NCBI RefSeq assembly: GCF_000383515.1
Contig: NZ_KB911492.1
Span: 1 to 37,893, forward strand
Length of the DNA: 37,893 bases
Direction of reading: 5' to 3'
Source of the DNA: Mesomycoplasma hyorhinis ATCC 17981
GTDB lineage: Bacteria > Bacillota_I > Bacilli_A > Mycoplasmatales > Metamycoplasmataceae
This document shows, in pieces, positions 22,039-32,068 of the stretch. The notes under the pieces were generated by a model, which was not told the origin of the DNA, searched no databases, and worked only from the letters and a program-made list of their open reading frames with translations. Position 1 is the stretch's first letter; every line of letters starts with the position of its first letter. The position numbers and the translations under genes were made by a program.

Positions 22039-23009
22039 TATCTTTGTCTCCTTAATGAATCTTGAAGTGCATTTCCTATCATTTGCACAGCTGATGTTAA
22101 TAAAATTAGTAAAAATGCTGGGATTAAAACATATCTAGGATATAGTGTTACAATTGGTATTCCATCATTAATTGCATTACCTAAAGTTGGTACATTTGGC
22201 AATGAAAGCCCTATAAATGCTAATCCAGTTTCTCCTAAAATGGTTCCTGGTATAACAAAAACAACGTTAGTAATTAATAAAGGAATAATTAAAGGTACGA
22301 AGTTAAAAAGAATTTTTCTATTTGGAGTTCCAAGCACTCTAGATGCTGAAACTCAAGTGAAGTTTTTAGCTCTTTTAACTTGAGCTCTAACTTGATTAGC
22401 TAATCCAATTCATCCTGTAATGTTAAAAGCAAAAACTAATACTCAAAATGAAGGTTTTAAAACAAGTGTCATTAAAATTAGAATTAAAATTGTTGGTACG
22501 TTAGAAACTACTTTGATTACAAAGGTAAATACTTTGTCAAATATACGAAAATGACCCATTAAAACTCCAAAGAAAGTTCCAACAGCAACTTCAATTATTG
22601 CAACAATAATACTAAGAGCTAAAGAAAAACGAAGTCCATGTCATAAAAATGCTCAAACATCACGACCTAGATTATCAGTTCCTAAAATAAAGTTTTCAGT
22701 AAAGTAATTTAAGTTTTTTTGATTAGGTCTAGTTTCAATTGGATTTCCAGTAGTAAAAGGAAGAATTATTGCCAATAAAATTAGAAAAGCTATGATAATT
22801 ACACCAAAAACACCAGCAAATGAACGAGAAAATCTGTTGATAAAGTCTTTAAATGCATTTTGCTTTGGTTGAAAAAAGTTTCTATCAAAAGCTTCTGCCT
22901 CTTTAGACATTAATTTTCATTGTTGATAAGCCAATGGTTGTAAAACTGCATTTGGTGCTGATACTTCTTTTAAATATTGACTAATTGAATTGTTTTTTGT
23001 AATGGTCAT
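22038..23009 (-). CDS. oppC: Oligopeptide ABC transporter permease OppC
   Basis: This 323-aa inner-membrane subunit has a cytoplasmic N-terminal segment of about 60 residues. The first membrane span (FAGVFGVIIIAFLILLAII) is followed by NPIETRPNQKNL and LGTDNLGRDV, a signature of the OppC/DppC subfamily. The end has the IPGTILGETGLAFIGLSLP EAA-loop region and NAINDGIP. The ATG at 23009 was preferred over the in-frame ATG at 22910 because it overlaps the oppB stop as TAATG and continues through one TGA(Trp). It forms the translocation channel with OppB. Confidence 0.93.
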
Positions 23010-24124
23010 TATCTTGCCTTTCTTCTGATTCTTGGATCTAATAATTCATAACTTATATCTCTTAATGTATAGGAAATAATAGTAAGTAAAGAATAAATTG
23101 AAACTAAAAATAAAATAATATTAAAGTCTTTTGCTTGGATGGCATCAATTAAAATTCCCCCGGACCCTGCAATTAAGAAGATTTTTTCAACAAAAACAGA
23201 ACCCACAAACGAACCCAAAACAACACCAGGGAAAAATGTTGCTATTGGAAATAAAGAAGCTTTAAGTGCATGTGTTCAAACAAATCTATTTCTTGTTAAA
23301 TTCTTTAAATATGCAAATTTAGCATGCATTGAGTTTAATTCATTATTTAATTCATATCTAATATATCTAACATAAGAAACAATTGAACCAATCGATAGCG
23401 CAATTGCTGGTAAAACATACGTTGCAAAATCTTGAAAATCAAATACATAAGGTATTTTTGTTGCTTTACCGATAATTAATAGAATTAAAGAAAAAACAAG
23501 TGAAGGTATTGAAGATAAAACTGCAATTGCTACTGTTGAGAAATTATCTAAAAACTTTCCTGGATTTTTACCTACAAATATTCCCAAAGGCACTCCAATT
23601 GCTATTGTTAAGAACACAGAAAAGATTCCTACAGAAAATGAAGTTAAAAATCTTTGTCAAATAAAGGAGTTAATATCCACTCTAGGTCTTAGAGTTAATG
23701 AAATTCCAAAATCTAGATTAATAAAGTGTCATAAATAATTAAAATATCTTTGAATCAATGGTAAATCAAGCCCATATTTAGCTAATTCAGCTTTTTTTTG
23801 CGCTTCAGATAATCCTGTTAAAATTCCTAATTCACCTGGTGTGGAATTTATCAGGAAAAATACAAGAGTTATTACTATTCAAGCTACAACAATAAATTCA
23901 AGCACTATTTTGAACAATTTTCATAAAAACTTTAAAATCACCGAATCTTTTGAAAATAATTCTTCTCAAAAACTCGTCCTTTTTCTAATGTGTGCTTTAC
24001 TTAAGTTAATTTGATTATTATCAATTTCAATATTTGACATTGATGAAATTTCACTTGCGTTGGCAAATTCTTGTTTTGGTTTTTGGTTTTTTGAAAATTT
24101 TAATTCTATTTTTTTTGTTTGCAT
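23009..24124 (-). CDS. oppB: Oligopeptide ABC transporter permease OppB
   Basis: This 371-aa inner-membrane permease pairs with OppC. Its hydrophobic segments include FLTIAIGVPLGIFVG, LVFSLILLIIGKATKIPYVF and LPAIALSIGSIVSYVRYIRYEL, with the EAA-type loop near AKFAYLKNLTRNRF. It ends GSGGILIDAIQAKDFNIIL and a terminal DPRIRRKAR, as in DppB/OppB proteins. The start at 24124 is set by AAGGAA upstream; a longer reading from 24160 is less likely. The soluble N-terminal segment of roughly 60 residues before the first span is longer than usual. It heads the oppBCDF genes, about 110 bases after pepF2, with possible -10 TATAAT in the gap. Confidence 0.92.
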
Positions 24125-24159
24125 TTTATTTCCTTTTTTTAAAAATATAAAAAAACACA

Positions 24160-24176
24160 CTAATAGATTTTATTAG
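24160..24176 (-). promoter_or_regulatory. Small hairpin in the oppB leader
   Basis: CTAATA (24160-24165) pairs with TATTAG (24171-24176) and is followed on the minus strand by a T-rich run. It may be a weak terminator for pepF2 or an attenuator before oppB. A TATAAT on the minus strand lies about 20 bases further upstream, so opp transcripts could begin here and read through the hairpin. Confidence 0.35.
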
Positions 24177-24233
24177 CATATTTTCTTAGTAATTATAAAT
24201 TTTCATTTATTTTCTAAAATAGAAAGTAAATTA

Positions 24234-26060
24234 CTAATTTTTAAATAGTTTATTACCTAATTTTATATATTTTTCAACGTTATCTTCTAGTATACTAAAA
24301 GCTTGTTGATAAATTTTGGAATCTTCTAAATCTATTCCTGCATCTTTTAAAACTAAAGCAGGTCAATTAGATCCTCCAGCTGATAAGAATTTATCAATGT
24401 AATTTTGCAATTGTGCTTTTCCTTCTTTTTTGTACCTTTGAAAAAACACATTAGCAACGATATATCCTATAGCATATTTATATACATAATAACCATAATA
24501 AAAATGAGGAACAATTACTGAGTAAATATTGCTTTTATCACCTAATTTTACTTTGTTAGCTTCCATTTCATATTTATTCACTACATCAACGTAAACCTTT
24601 TCGATTTCTGTGTAAGAATTAACTGGTTGCCCTTTATCAATTAAATTGTACATTTCATATTCAAATTCAGCCCACTTTGTTTGTTTAATTACTACTTGAT
24701 AAAACTCTAAAATTGAATCTTCTAGTAATTTAAACTTAGTAAAGTCATTTTCTGATTGTTCAAAAGCTTTATCAACTAACATTAATTCATTAAAAATTGA
24801 AGCAATTTCAGCTAAAAAAATTGGATAACTAGCTAATGAATAAGGCAATCTTGTATCTGAAAAATATGAATGCATTGAATGTCCTAATTCATGAGCTAAA
24901 GTAGAAACTGAATTAAAAGTAAAATCATAATTCATTAAAATGTATTTTTTATCTAAACCATAAGAAGCACCAATTGAATAAGCTCCGCTTCTTTTATTGG
25001 CAACATTGTTGTAATCAACTCAACAATCTTTAAAAGCCTTTTTAATCATATCTGTGTATTCTGATCCCAAAGGCTTTAAAGATTCAAGAACTAAGTTTTG
25101 AGCTTCTTCAATGCTATAATTTTCTTTGATTTTAACCAACGAAACTTTATTATCTCAATCTTTCATTGGCTTATTAAACTTAAATTTAAAAAATTTGTTA
25201 CGAGCTTTTTTAAATTTATTGTAAATATTTGTATGATTTTGCACATTTTTAAATAAATTTTCTAACAAAGAAACACTAATCCGATCGGAAAATAAACAAT
25301 ATTCAATTAAAGAGTTAAAGTTTCTAGCTTTAGCATCCACGGATTGTTTTTTAATGTGTTGATATAATAAAGAAGAATAAGTTTCTTTATGCATTAAATA
25401 TGCATCTAAGTAATTATTGTAAGCTTGCTTTCTAATATCTTCATCTTTATTTTTCAAAAGTGTTGAAAGTGTAGCAATTGTTAAAGAATGCTTCTTATTT
25501 GAAGCAGAAATTACATCTTTGAACTTTGTTTCTGAATTATTTAAAACTGCAAAAGTTGAACTTAAAGAAACTTGACCAAAAGAAGTTTTAGTTAAATATT
25601 CTTCAACATCATCACTTAATCTATGTGCTTCAAAATCAAGATATTTTTGAATTTCTAATCTGTAATTTTTAACTCTTGGATCATTTTTATATTGATTAAT
25701 TAAATCTTTCTTAGCAAAAAAAAGATTTTGAATTGAACCCAAAGATGAATAAAAATTACTCATTTTAAACTTGTATTGACCAAAAAGTTTATTAGTTTCT
25801 GCATCAACTAAATTTGTATTTAGTTTATTTGAAATGTAATTTAAAACTTTATTATTATAAATTGCGAATTCTTCTGAAAGCTTTTGATAGGCTAAAAAAT
25901 TATCAACTGTATCAAATTGACTATCTTTTTTGGCAATTAGTTGTGAAATATACTCATCCATACCTGCTAATTTGTCTTCAATAGTACGACCTTCTAAAAG
26001 GAAGTCTAAATCAAATCTGTACTGTTTTGGAATGTCTGAATATTTTCTATAAGTTTTCAT
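24234..26060 (-). CDS. pepF: Oligoendopeptidase F, copy 2 (M3 family)
   Basis: This 608-aa zinc metallopeptidase is a paralogue of the protein at 6367-8196. It begins [21 protein letters not shown], with the zinc motif [14 protein letters not shown] (HELGH at residues 390-394) and [16 protein letters not shown]. The ending [20 protein letters not shown]...SAGGSN is almost identical to copy 1. It is encoded immediately before oppB on the same strand. Imported peptides would be hydrolysed in the cytoplasm by this enzyme. The upstream region carries a weak RBS (AGGA) 9 bases before ATG and faces efp divergently. Confidence 0.95.
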
Positions 26061-26252
26061 ATTTTTGTCCTAATTGCATTTTTTCATTAAGTATACAATA
26101 AAAATTAGAAAATTTGCATTTTTTATTAATTTTTTATTTTTTATTAGTAATTCAAATTTTCAATAAAAAAGAATTTTTTCTATTTTGCAAGAAAAATAAA
26201 GTAAAATTAACTCAATTTAGAACTTATTTATTAACTAAAAAAGGAAAAAGCA

Positions 26253-26813
26253 ATGATTAACGTAAACGAATTTAAACCAGGTATTACTTTTAAAGATGAC
26301 GGGCAAATTTATGCTGTGATTGAATCACAACATTCCAAGCAAGGTCGTGGTCAAGCCAATGTCAAAACAAAAGTGAAAAACCTAAAAACAGGAGCTATTA
26401 CTTTAAAAACCTATTCAGGTGGAACCAAAGTTGAAAAAGCTCATATTGAAAAATTAACAATGTCTTATTTATACAACGACGGAACAAGCATAGTTTTAAT
26501 GAATGATACTGATTATGAACAAATTAGTATTGACATTGAAAAAGTTCAATGAGAAGTAAATTTTTTAGTTGAAGGAGCAAAAGTTTTAGTTAGAAAATAC
26601 AAAAATGAAGTATTAGATATTGAACTAAAACCAAAAGTTGAATTAATTGTAACAACAGCTTATGACGCTGTAAAAGGAAATACTTCTTCTAATCCTTCAA
26701 AAAAAGTGATTGTTGAAACTGGATATGAACTCGATGTTCCTCTATTTATTAAAGAAGGTGAAAAAATAATTGTATCTACTGAAACAGGAAAATACGTTTC
26801 AAGAGGAGATTAA
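26253..26813 (+). CDS. efp: Translation elongation factor P
   Basis: This 186-aa, three-domain, tRNA-shaped factor rescues ribosomes stalled on polyproline. It begins MINVNEFKPGITFKDDG, and the domain I loop that reaches the peptidyl-transferase centre is HSKQGRGQA (residues 27-35), so the tip residue is Arg32 rather than the common Lys. Domain III contains GYELDVPLFIKEGEKIIVSTETGKYVSR. The RBS AAAAGGAAAAAG precedes ATG by a few bases. A TGA at about residue 100 is Trp. Followed after 2 bases by a small gene, then tkt, so the three are probably co-transcribed. Confidence 0.95.
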
Positions 26814-26815
26814 TA

Positions 26816-27127
26816 ATGAATTTTGTAGTTGTAAATTATTCTTTAAATCAAGAATATTTAGTATATAAAAAAGCTTTTAGTTCACAAGTTAAAAAGGCGC
26901 TAAACAAACTAGATAGCTTCACAATCAAGCATTTGGATGTCAACATTAACCTCAAGTCAACAAATTTGACTCTCAAACTTTATATCAACACCAAAGCTAA
27001 CTTTAAATATGCAACTACTGTTAATAAAATTTTAAGCAAAACAAGAGAGGCAATAAAGTTATTAATTAATACTGAGCCTGAAAATATTTATTTAATATTT
27101 AACAAAGAAATGAGAAAAAATGCATAA
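26816..27127 (+). CDS. Small Asp23/Gls24-like protein
   Basis: This 103-aa protein has no membrane segment or signal. The central alternating pattern (LDVNINLKSTNLTLKLYINT, then a helix KILSKTREAIKLLINT, then a final strand ENIYLIFN) resembles the strand-helix-strand core of the Asp23/Gls24 (DUF322) envelope-stress family. The match is by pattern only and the family assignment is tentative. It starts 2 bases after efp and overlaps tkt by 8 bases. Confidence 0.6.
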   Translation: MNFVVVNYSLNQEYLVYKKAFSSQVKKALNKLDSFTIKHLDVNINLKSTNLTLKLYINTKANFKYATTVNKILSKTREAIKLLINTEPENIYLIFNKEMRKNA

Positions 27128-28967
27128 AAATATAGAAGAATTAGCAATTAATACTTTAAAAATGAACGGAGTTGCTGCTGTTAATCAAGCAAATTCAGGG
27201 CATCCTGGAATTGTTTTAAGTGCTGCTAATATTGTTCATACTTTATTTACTAGACATATGAATTTTGATCCACAAAATCCACAATGAATTAATAGAGATC
27301 GTTTTATTTTATCAGTTGGTCACGGATCTGCTTTATTATATTCACTATTAAGAGTAATTGGATTGATCTCTAAAGAAGATTTAAAACAATTTCGTCAATT
27401 AAACTCTAAAACTCCAGGGCATCCAGAATACAGACACACAAAAGGAGTAGAAGCAACAACAGGACCATTAGGTCAAGGAATTGCAATCGCTACTGGAGTT
27501 GCAATTGCTCAAGCTCATTTAGAAGTAAAATTTAAAGAAATTGATCACTACACTTATGTTTTATGTGGAGATGGTGATATTCAAGAAGGTGTAGCAAATG
27601 AAGCATTTTCATTAGCTGGACACTTAAGATTAAACAAATTAATTGTTTTATATGATTCAAATAATATTCAATTAGATACAAGAGTAGAAGCAACTTTTAC
27701 TGAAGATGTAAAAGAAAAAATGACTGCATTAGGATTTAATTATATCCTTGTGGAAAAAAATGAAGTTGATGCTATTGATCAAGCAATTACTAAAGCAAAA
27801 CAATCTAACTTACCTTCATTTATTGAAGTAAAAACAATAATTGGTGAAGGAGCTCCAAAAGCAAATACCTCAGAAGTGCACGGTGCACCATTAGGTAAAG
27901 ATATTGAAGTTTTAAAGCAAAATCTAAATTGAACTTATGATGAATTCGAACTACCTCAAGAAGTAAAAAAATTCTATGAAGATACATTGATTAAAAGATC
28001 TCAAAATGCTTTTAATAGCTTCAAAGTTTCCAAAGAACTCCAAAATTGAATTTTAGCTTCTGATAAAGAGCAAAAAATTGAAATTGATATTAAAGAAAAC
28101 ATTGCTACTAGAGCAAGTTCAGGTGCTGTTATAGAGCATTTAAACAAAAATCTTGAATCTTGAATAGGTGGTAGTGCTGATTTAAGTAGCTCAACTAAAG
28201 CAAAAGGTGCAGATGGAGATTTTTCTATAAAAAATAGAAAAGGAAGAAATATTCTATTTGGAGTTAGAGAGTTTGCAATGGCAGCAATTGCAAATGGACT
28301 TGCTCTTCACTCTCACTTTAAGCCTTTTGTTTCTACTTTCTTTGTTTTTGCTGATTATTTAAAACCAGCATTAAGACTTTCTTCTTTAATGCAGCTTCCT
28401 GTAACTTATATCTTTACTCACGATTCAGTTCAAGTTGGTGAAGATGGTCCAACACATGAACCAATTGAACAACTTGCTATGTTAAGATCTGTTCCTAATT
28501 TAAATGTTTTACGTCCTGCTGATGAAAAAGAAGTAAAAGCTTCATATGAAATTGCAATAAATTCTAAACTAACACCAACTGTTATTGTTTTAACTAGACA
28601 AAATATTACTTCTTTAGCAAACACAAATCAAGAAGAATTTAAAAAAGGAGCTTACCTTGTAAGAAAATCTAAATCTAAATTTGCAGTTATAGCTACTGGT
28701 TCAGAATTAGCTATTGCACAAGAAATTGCTAATGAATTAGATTTTAATTTAATTTCTTTATCTAATTGACAAAACACACCTATTTGAGATGCTTCTAAAG
28801 CGGTTTCTATTGAATTGGCTTCAACTTTTGGCTGAACAAAACACGCTAGTTTAAACATAGGAATTGATACATTTGGAATTTCTGCTCCAGTAAAAGATAT
28901 ACTAAAACAAATTGGCTTTGAAAAAGAAGCAATTATTAAAAAAATTAAAACTTTTGTAAACAAATAG
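27120..28967 (+). CDS. tkt: Transketolase
   Basis: This 615-aa thiamine diphosphate enzyme of the non-oxidative pentose phosphate pathway transfers two-carbon units between sugar phosphates. Visible features are [11 protein letters not shown] near residue 26, [13 protein letters not shown], the GATGPLGQG-type loop ([10 protein letters not shown]), the thiamine-binding motif GDGDIQEG with downstream NN, and the pyrimidine-domain sequence [17 protein letters not shown] followed by [20 protein letters not shown]. The C-terminus has [14 protein letters not shown]. Slightly shorter than bacterial enzymes (about 660 aa). Several TGA codons are Trp. The start at 27120 overlaps the small upstream gene. 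Confidence 0.96.
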
Positions 28968-29011
28968 TTTTTTAAATAAATAATAAAAAAAATATGAACA
29001 AAATTGTGAGC

Positions 29012-29049
29012 AGATCCCCTTTTTTTTAGAAAAATAGAAAAGGGGATCT
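29012..29049. terminator. Bidirectional terminator between tkt and lanKC-like gene
   Basis: AGATCCCCTTTT (29012-29023) pairs with AAAAGGGGATCT (29038-29049); this is one of the most GC-rich stretches in the local sequence. The TAG stop of the minus-strand lanKC-like gene (29048-29050) overlaps the stem, so it serves both genes. Confidence 0.88.
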
Positions 29050-30675
29050 ATCATTCTTTCAACATTTTTTTATTTTGTGAATTTTTATTTTTATTAAAAT
29101 CATTCAAAAGATAAAAACAATAAAAAATTAAACTTGATATTTTTAATTTATAGATATTTTTATAATGAACTTTTTTGTTTTCTGTATTTTCAAACTCTAA
29201 ATCATTAATAACAGAAAAAATCAATTTATGTTTTCAACTTTCGAATTTAAACTTAATTTTTGGATTTTTAGCTAAAATATTTTGCACTTTATTGATTATA
29301 TAATTTTCTGAAAACATTAAAAATGCTTCTTTTTTATAGCATTTTTGTTTAATTTTTTCTAATTTTTGTACAAAATTAACTTTTTCTGGATTTTTGTATA
29401 AAAGTAAATTAAGTGATTGAAAAATATAAGATTTTAAACCAAAAAACTTTGTAAATTTTCAAAACAACAACAAATCCAAAGAAAATAAATATTTATCTTT
29501 TTTAAAGTAAAAATGATTAAAAAAATGTTGTAATAGTACAATTGCTAACTTAAAATAATCTTTTTGAAAATGAGTTAATTTATTTGATTTATCAATTTGG
29601 AATAAATCTGTATCTAAAATAACATTATTTTTTAAATCAAATTTCTTTTTAAAATCTTCATTAGTGAAAAAAGAAAAATCATAATCTATAAAGTGAAATT
29701 TATTCTTGTTTGTTATAATGAAATTTCCTAAATTAATATCCTTTAAAATAATGTTATTTTTATGATGCAAATCAATTGTTTTTACCAAATTTATAATTAA
29801 ATTAAACAAAAATTTAGAATAATGTTCGTGATTAGTTAATGAATAAATTAGATTAGAATTTAATACATTTCCTAAATCTCTACCATTTATAAACTCTTTT
29901 ACAGTATAAAAAAGTTGTTTTCAAAAAATGATTCTATAAAAATAGATGGATTAATAATTTTTCAAAACTTTTGTTCACGTTTTCTTAAACTCACCAAAGC
30001 AACTTTTGAATCAAAATAAGTATAAATGTGAGTTTGTTTAACTGTTAGTGTTAGTAATTTATTTTCATTTTGTTTAGCACCTAAAAAAATAAATCCAGAA
30101 GTATTTTGATATATGTTATAGGGTAATCTATATTGTGAAAGTTTAGGTGAATCTTTTGGTTTTTCTGCAAAAACATCCTTTACAAATGAAGGTAAATAAA
30201 AATATGATTTACTTCTATCTGGTTCTTTTTTTCTGAGTAATGGGATTAACAAAATATGGTCTTTTGCTATGATTTGTTCCAAATCTATAAAAAATAATAG
30301 AATTTTTGTACTGCTTGTCTACTGAAATATTTAAGCCTTTATATTTTTTTAATAGTTGATACAAATTTTCGATATGTAGTTTAAAATCTTCTTCATTTTT
30401 TGGATAAATTGTAATTAATTTACCGTACATTTGCAAATCTAAACTTTTTGAAGAATAAATCTTGGCTAATTTATGGTTTTTAAATGCTTAAATTCTAAAA
30501 AATTATTTACACAATATGTGTAAATAATTTTTATAACTTTGTAGTAATCCCTTATTCTGGGAGCTATATGAATTTTTCAACCTTGAAATAGTAGCGGGTA
30601 ATTATGAAAAATTAAAAACTTAAAATTTTCATTTTTTGATACATTATAATTAACATTTGATGAAGAGACAACCAT
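29048..30675 (-). pseudogene. LanKC-like lanthipeptide synthetase (lyase + kinase), three frameshifts
   Basis: The conceptual product of about 540 aa matches the N-terminal part of class III/IV lanthipeptide synthetases. In order: QGWKIHIAP (residues 31-39), YGKLITIYP, KNSIIFYRFG and PDRSKSYFYLPSFV of the phosphothreonine/serine lyase region, then a kinase domain with TVKQ (ATP Lys), LRKREQKFW (helix C Glu), LKDINLGNFII (catalytic Asp and Asn) and HFIDYDFS (metal Asp). About 150 residues follow, without a recognisable LanC cyclase; full LanKC proteins are roughly 800-900 aa. The frame changes three times: at T5 30477-30481, T7 30226-30232 and A6 29908-29913 (plus-strand bases). Apart from these there is no stop other than the final TAG. 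The ATG lies 16 bases after a small Cys-peptide gene. It could be decayed, phase-off, frameshift-expressed or mis-sequenced. Confidence 0.75.
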
Positions 30676-30681
30676 AATTTA

Positions 30682-30687
30682 ATTATA
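30682..30687 (-). promoter_or_regulatory. Possible internal -10 box before the lanKC-like gene
   Basis: TATAAT on the minus strand lies 6 bases before the ATG at 30675 in the short gap after the Cys-peptide gene. There is no Shine-Dalgarno sequence for the synthetase gene, so a leaderless transcript from here is possible beside read-through from the peptide gene. Confidence 0.35.
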
Positions 30688-30691
30688 ATAA

Positions 30692-30862
30692 TTATTTTTT
30701 ATAAATAATTATTGTGCATTGATTTGTGTCAATTTTTTCAAGTTCATTTTGTTTTGCTGCTAAATTCATTTCTTTATAACTAGTGTTTAATTTATTAAAA
30801 TCTAAAGAATCCAAATTATTTAGTAAATTTGCGTTGAGTAAAATAGTTGATAAATTGTTCAT
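30692..30862 (-). CDS. Candidate RiPP precursor peptide (56 aa, one Cys)
   Basis: This 56-aa peptide directly precedes the LanKC-like gene on the same strand, with 16 bases between. It starts MNNLSTILL and contains an amphipathic segment LLNNLDSLDFNKL (residues 13-25), resembling the helical Leu-rich leaders of class III/IV lanthipeptides. The only Cys (Cys49) is near the end in KIDTNQCTIIIYKK, with Thr46 three residues before and Thr50 just after. A Thr46-Cys49 thioether ring would be sterically ordinary. No double-Gly or other obvious protease site is present. A GAAAG-type RBS and TATAAT lie upstream. It is too small to prove by sequence alone, but the position and composition favour a synthetase substrate. 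Confidence 0.65.
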   Translation of the reverse strand: MNNLSTILLNANLLNNLDSLDFNKLNTSYKEMNLAAKQNELEKIDTNQCTIIIYKK

Positions 30863-30884
30863 ATATACTTTCTATGTAAATTGA

Positions 30885-30890
30885 ATTATA
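30885..30890 (-). promoter_or_regulatory. -10 box of the peptide/synthetase operon
   Basis: A perfect TATAAT on the minus strand lies 22 bases upstream of the precursor ATG, leaving room for a short leader that contains AGAAAG as ribosome binding site. No convincing -35 box is visible, as is common in mycoplasmas. Confidence 0.55.
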
Positions 30891-31023
30891 TTAAAGTAAA
30901 ATGTAAAAAAATTTTAAAATACAAAACATTATTAAGTTAATTTTTACAATAAAATTTTACTCTTTTTTAAAAAAGACATAAATTTTACTATTTTAAAAAA
31001 TGGGTTATAAAAATTTTAGACTT

Positions 31024-31860
31024 TTATTTCATCCATCCCAGTCTGGATTTAAAATTATGTTTTTTGTTTAAATCTAAAACTAATGGAGTCAAGGTTACTA
31101 AACAAAAAGTATAAACAGGAAGTGTAATTGTAGATTTAAGAATTATTGGAGTTAAATAAAAAAAGAAATACTGTGAAATATATCTATCTTTTCCTGTTCT
31201 GTTTAAAAATCTATTGTAGTATCTAACAAATGCAATTGGATGTCAAAAATATCTAAAGACAACAAAAATAAATACTAAAATAACAAAAACTACAAATGCC
31301 AATCTTCATTTTCTATTATGTGTTTTATGATATAGAAACAATAATGTTCCACCAACAAAAAAAGCAAATGAATAAATCACAGCTAAAAGACCAATAATTA
31401 ATTGTTTATTAAAAATCCCTTTTCAGGATTTAGAAGTTCTTTGAATTTCTGAATCAGGCATTTTGAGGTAGTAAATTAAAACTACAGATGCAACTATAAA
31501 AGTAAGGACTGTTGGAAGAAGAAGTCAAATATCCCTTTTAGAATTTAACAAAAAGAGAAATCCTGATGCAATAATAGCAATAAGAGGAGGAATAATTCCA
31601 TACTCATATGCTCAAAGATGAATTTGTCCTTTAATTAATGCGTTCATAATATCAAATATAAAAGCAACAACAGCACCTTTAAATGTACCTAAAATAATTC
31701 CTAAAAATAAATAGAAAGGAATTTCAAAAGCTACATTAAACCTAGAAGGTAAATGTACTTTTAAAATAAACGTTAACGCTGAAAATATTGCTAATAAAAA
31801 ACCACTAATTACAATATCAAATGTTGAAAATAGGAAAAAAGTTTTTCAATTAATTTTCAT
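31024..31860 (-). CDS. ECF transporter substrate-binding (S) component
   Basis: This 278-aa integral membrane protein begins MKINWKTFFLFSTFDIVISG and has several hydrophobic spans. The stretch FEIPFYLFLGIILGTFKGAVVAFIFD (described here by its key parts: a Pro-containing span, then G-x-x-x-G-x-x-K-G and a final Asp) is typical of vitamin S components, where it forms the substrate pocket and energy-coupling contact. The C-terminal part (about residues 130-278) has more membrane spans and a positively charged tail ending GWMK. The family resembles FolT/RibU-like components, but the vitamin cannot be told. It must use EcfA/A'/T encoded elsewhere. AGAAGG precedes ATG. The frame needs many TGA(Trp) codons, so standard-code tools miss it. 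Confidence 0.78.
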
Positions 31861-32068
31861 AACACCTTCTTTCTTTTTAAATTTATAAAAAATTTAATCT
31901 AAAAAACATTATATTAAAATAAGTTTATAGATAAATTTTTAAATTAATACAAAAATAAAAAACTTTTTAAAAAATACATAATTAAAAAAATAGTGATAAA
32001 ATTGCAAATTATTCAAGATTAAAACTTGATTAATTCAACTTTAGTAAAAACCAGTAAAAAAAATAGGT

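Noticed and set aside
28652-28963. Antisense frames in tkt (also 28430-28624)
   Set aside because: Covered entirely by the conserved transketolase C-terminal and pyrimidine domains; no independent evidence.
29048-30675. Reading the broken minus-strand frames as several separate small genes
   Set aside because: Each piece aligns in order to one family (lyase then kinase), none of the internal pieces has its own RBS, and the frame changes fall at homopolymers.
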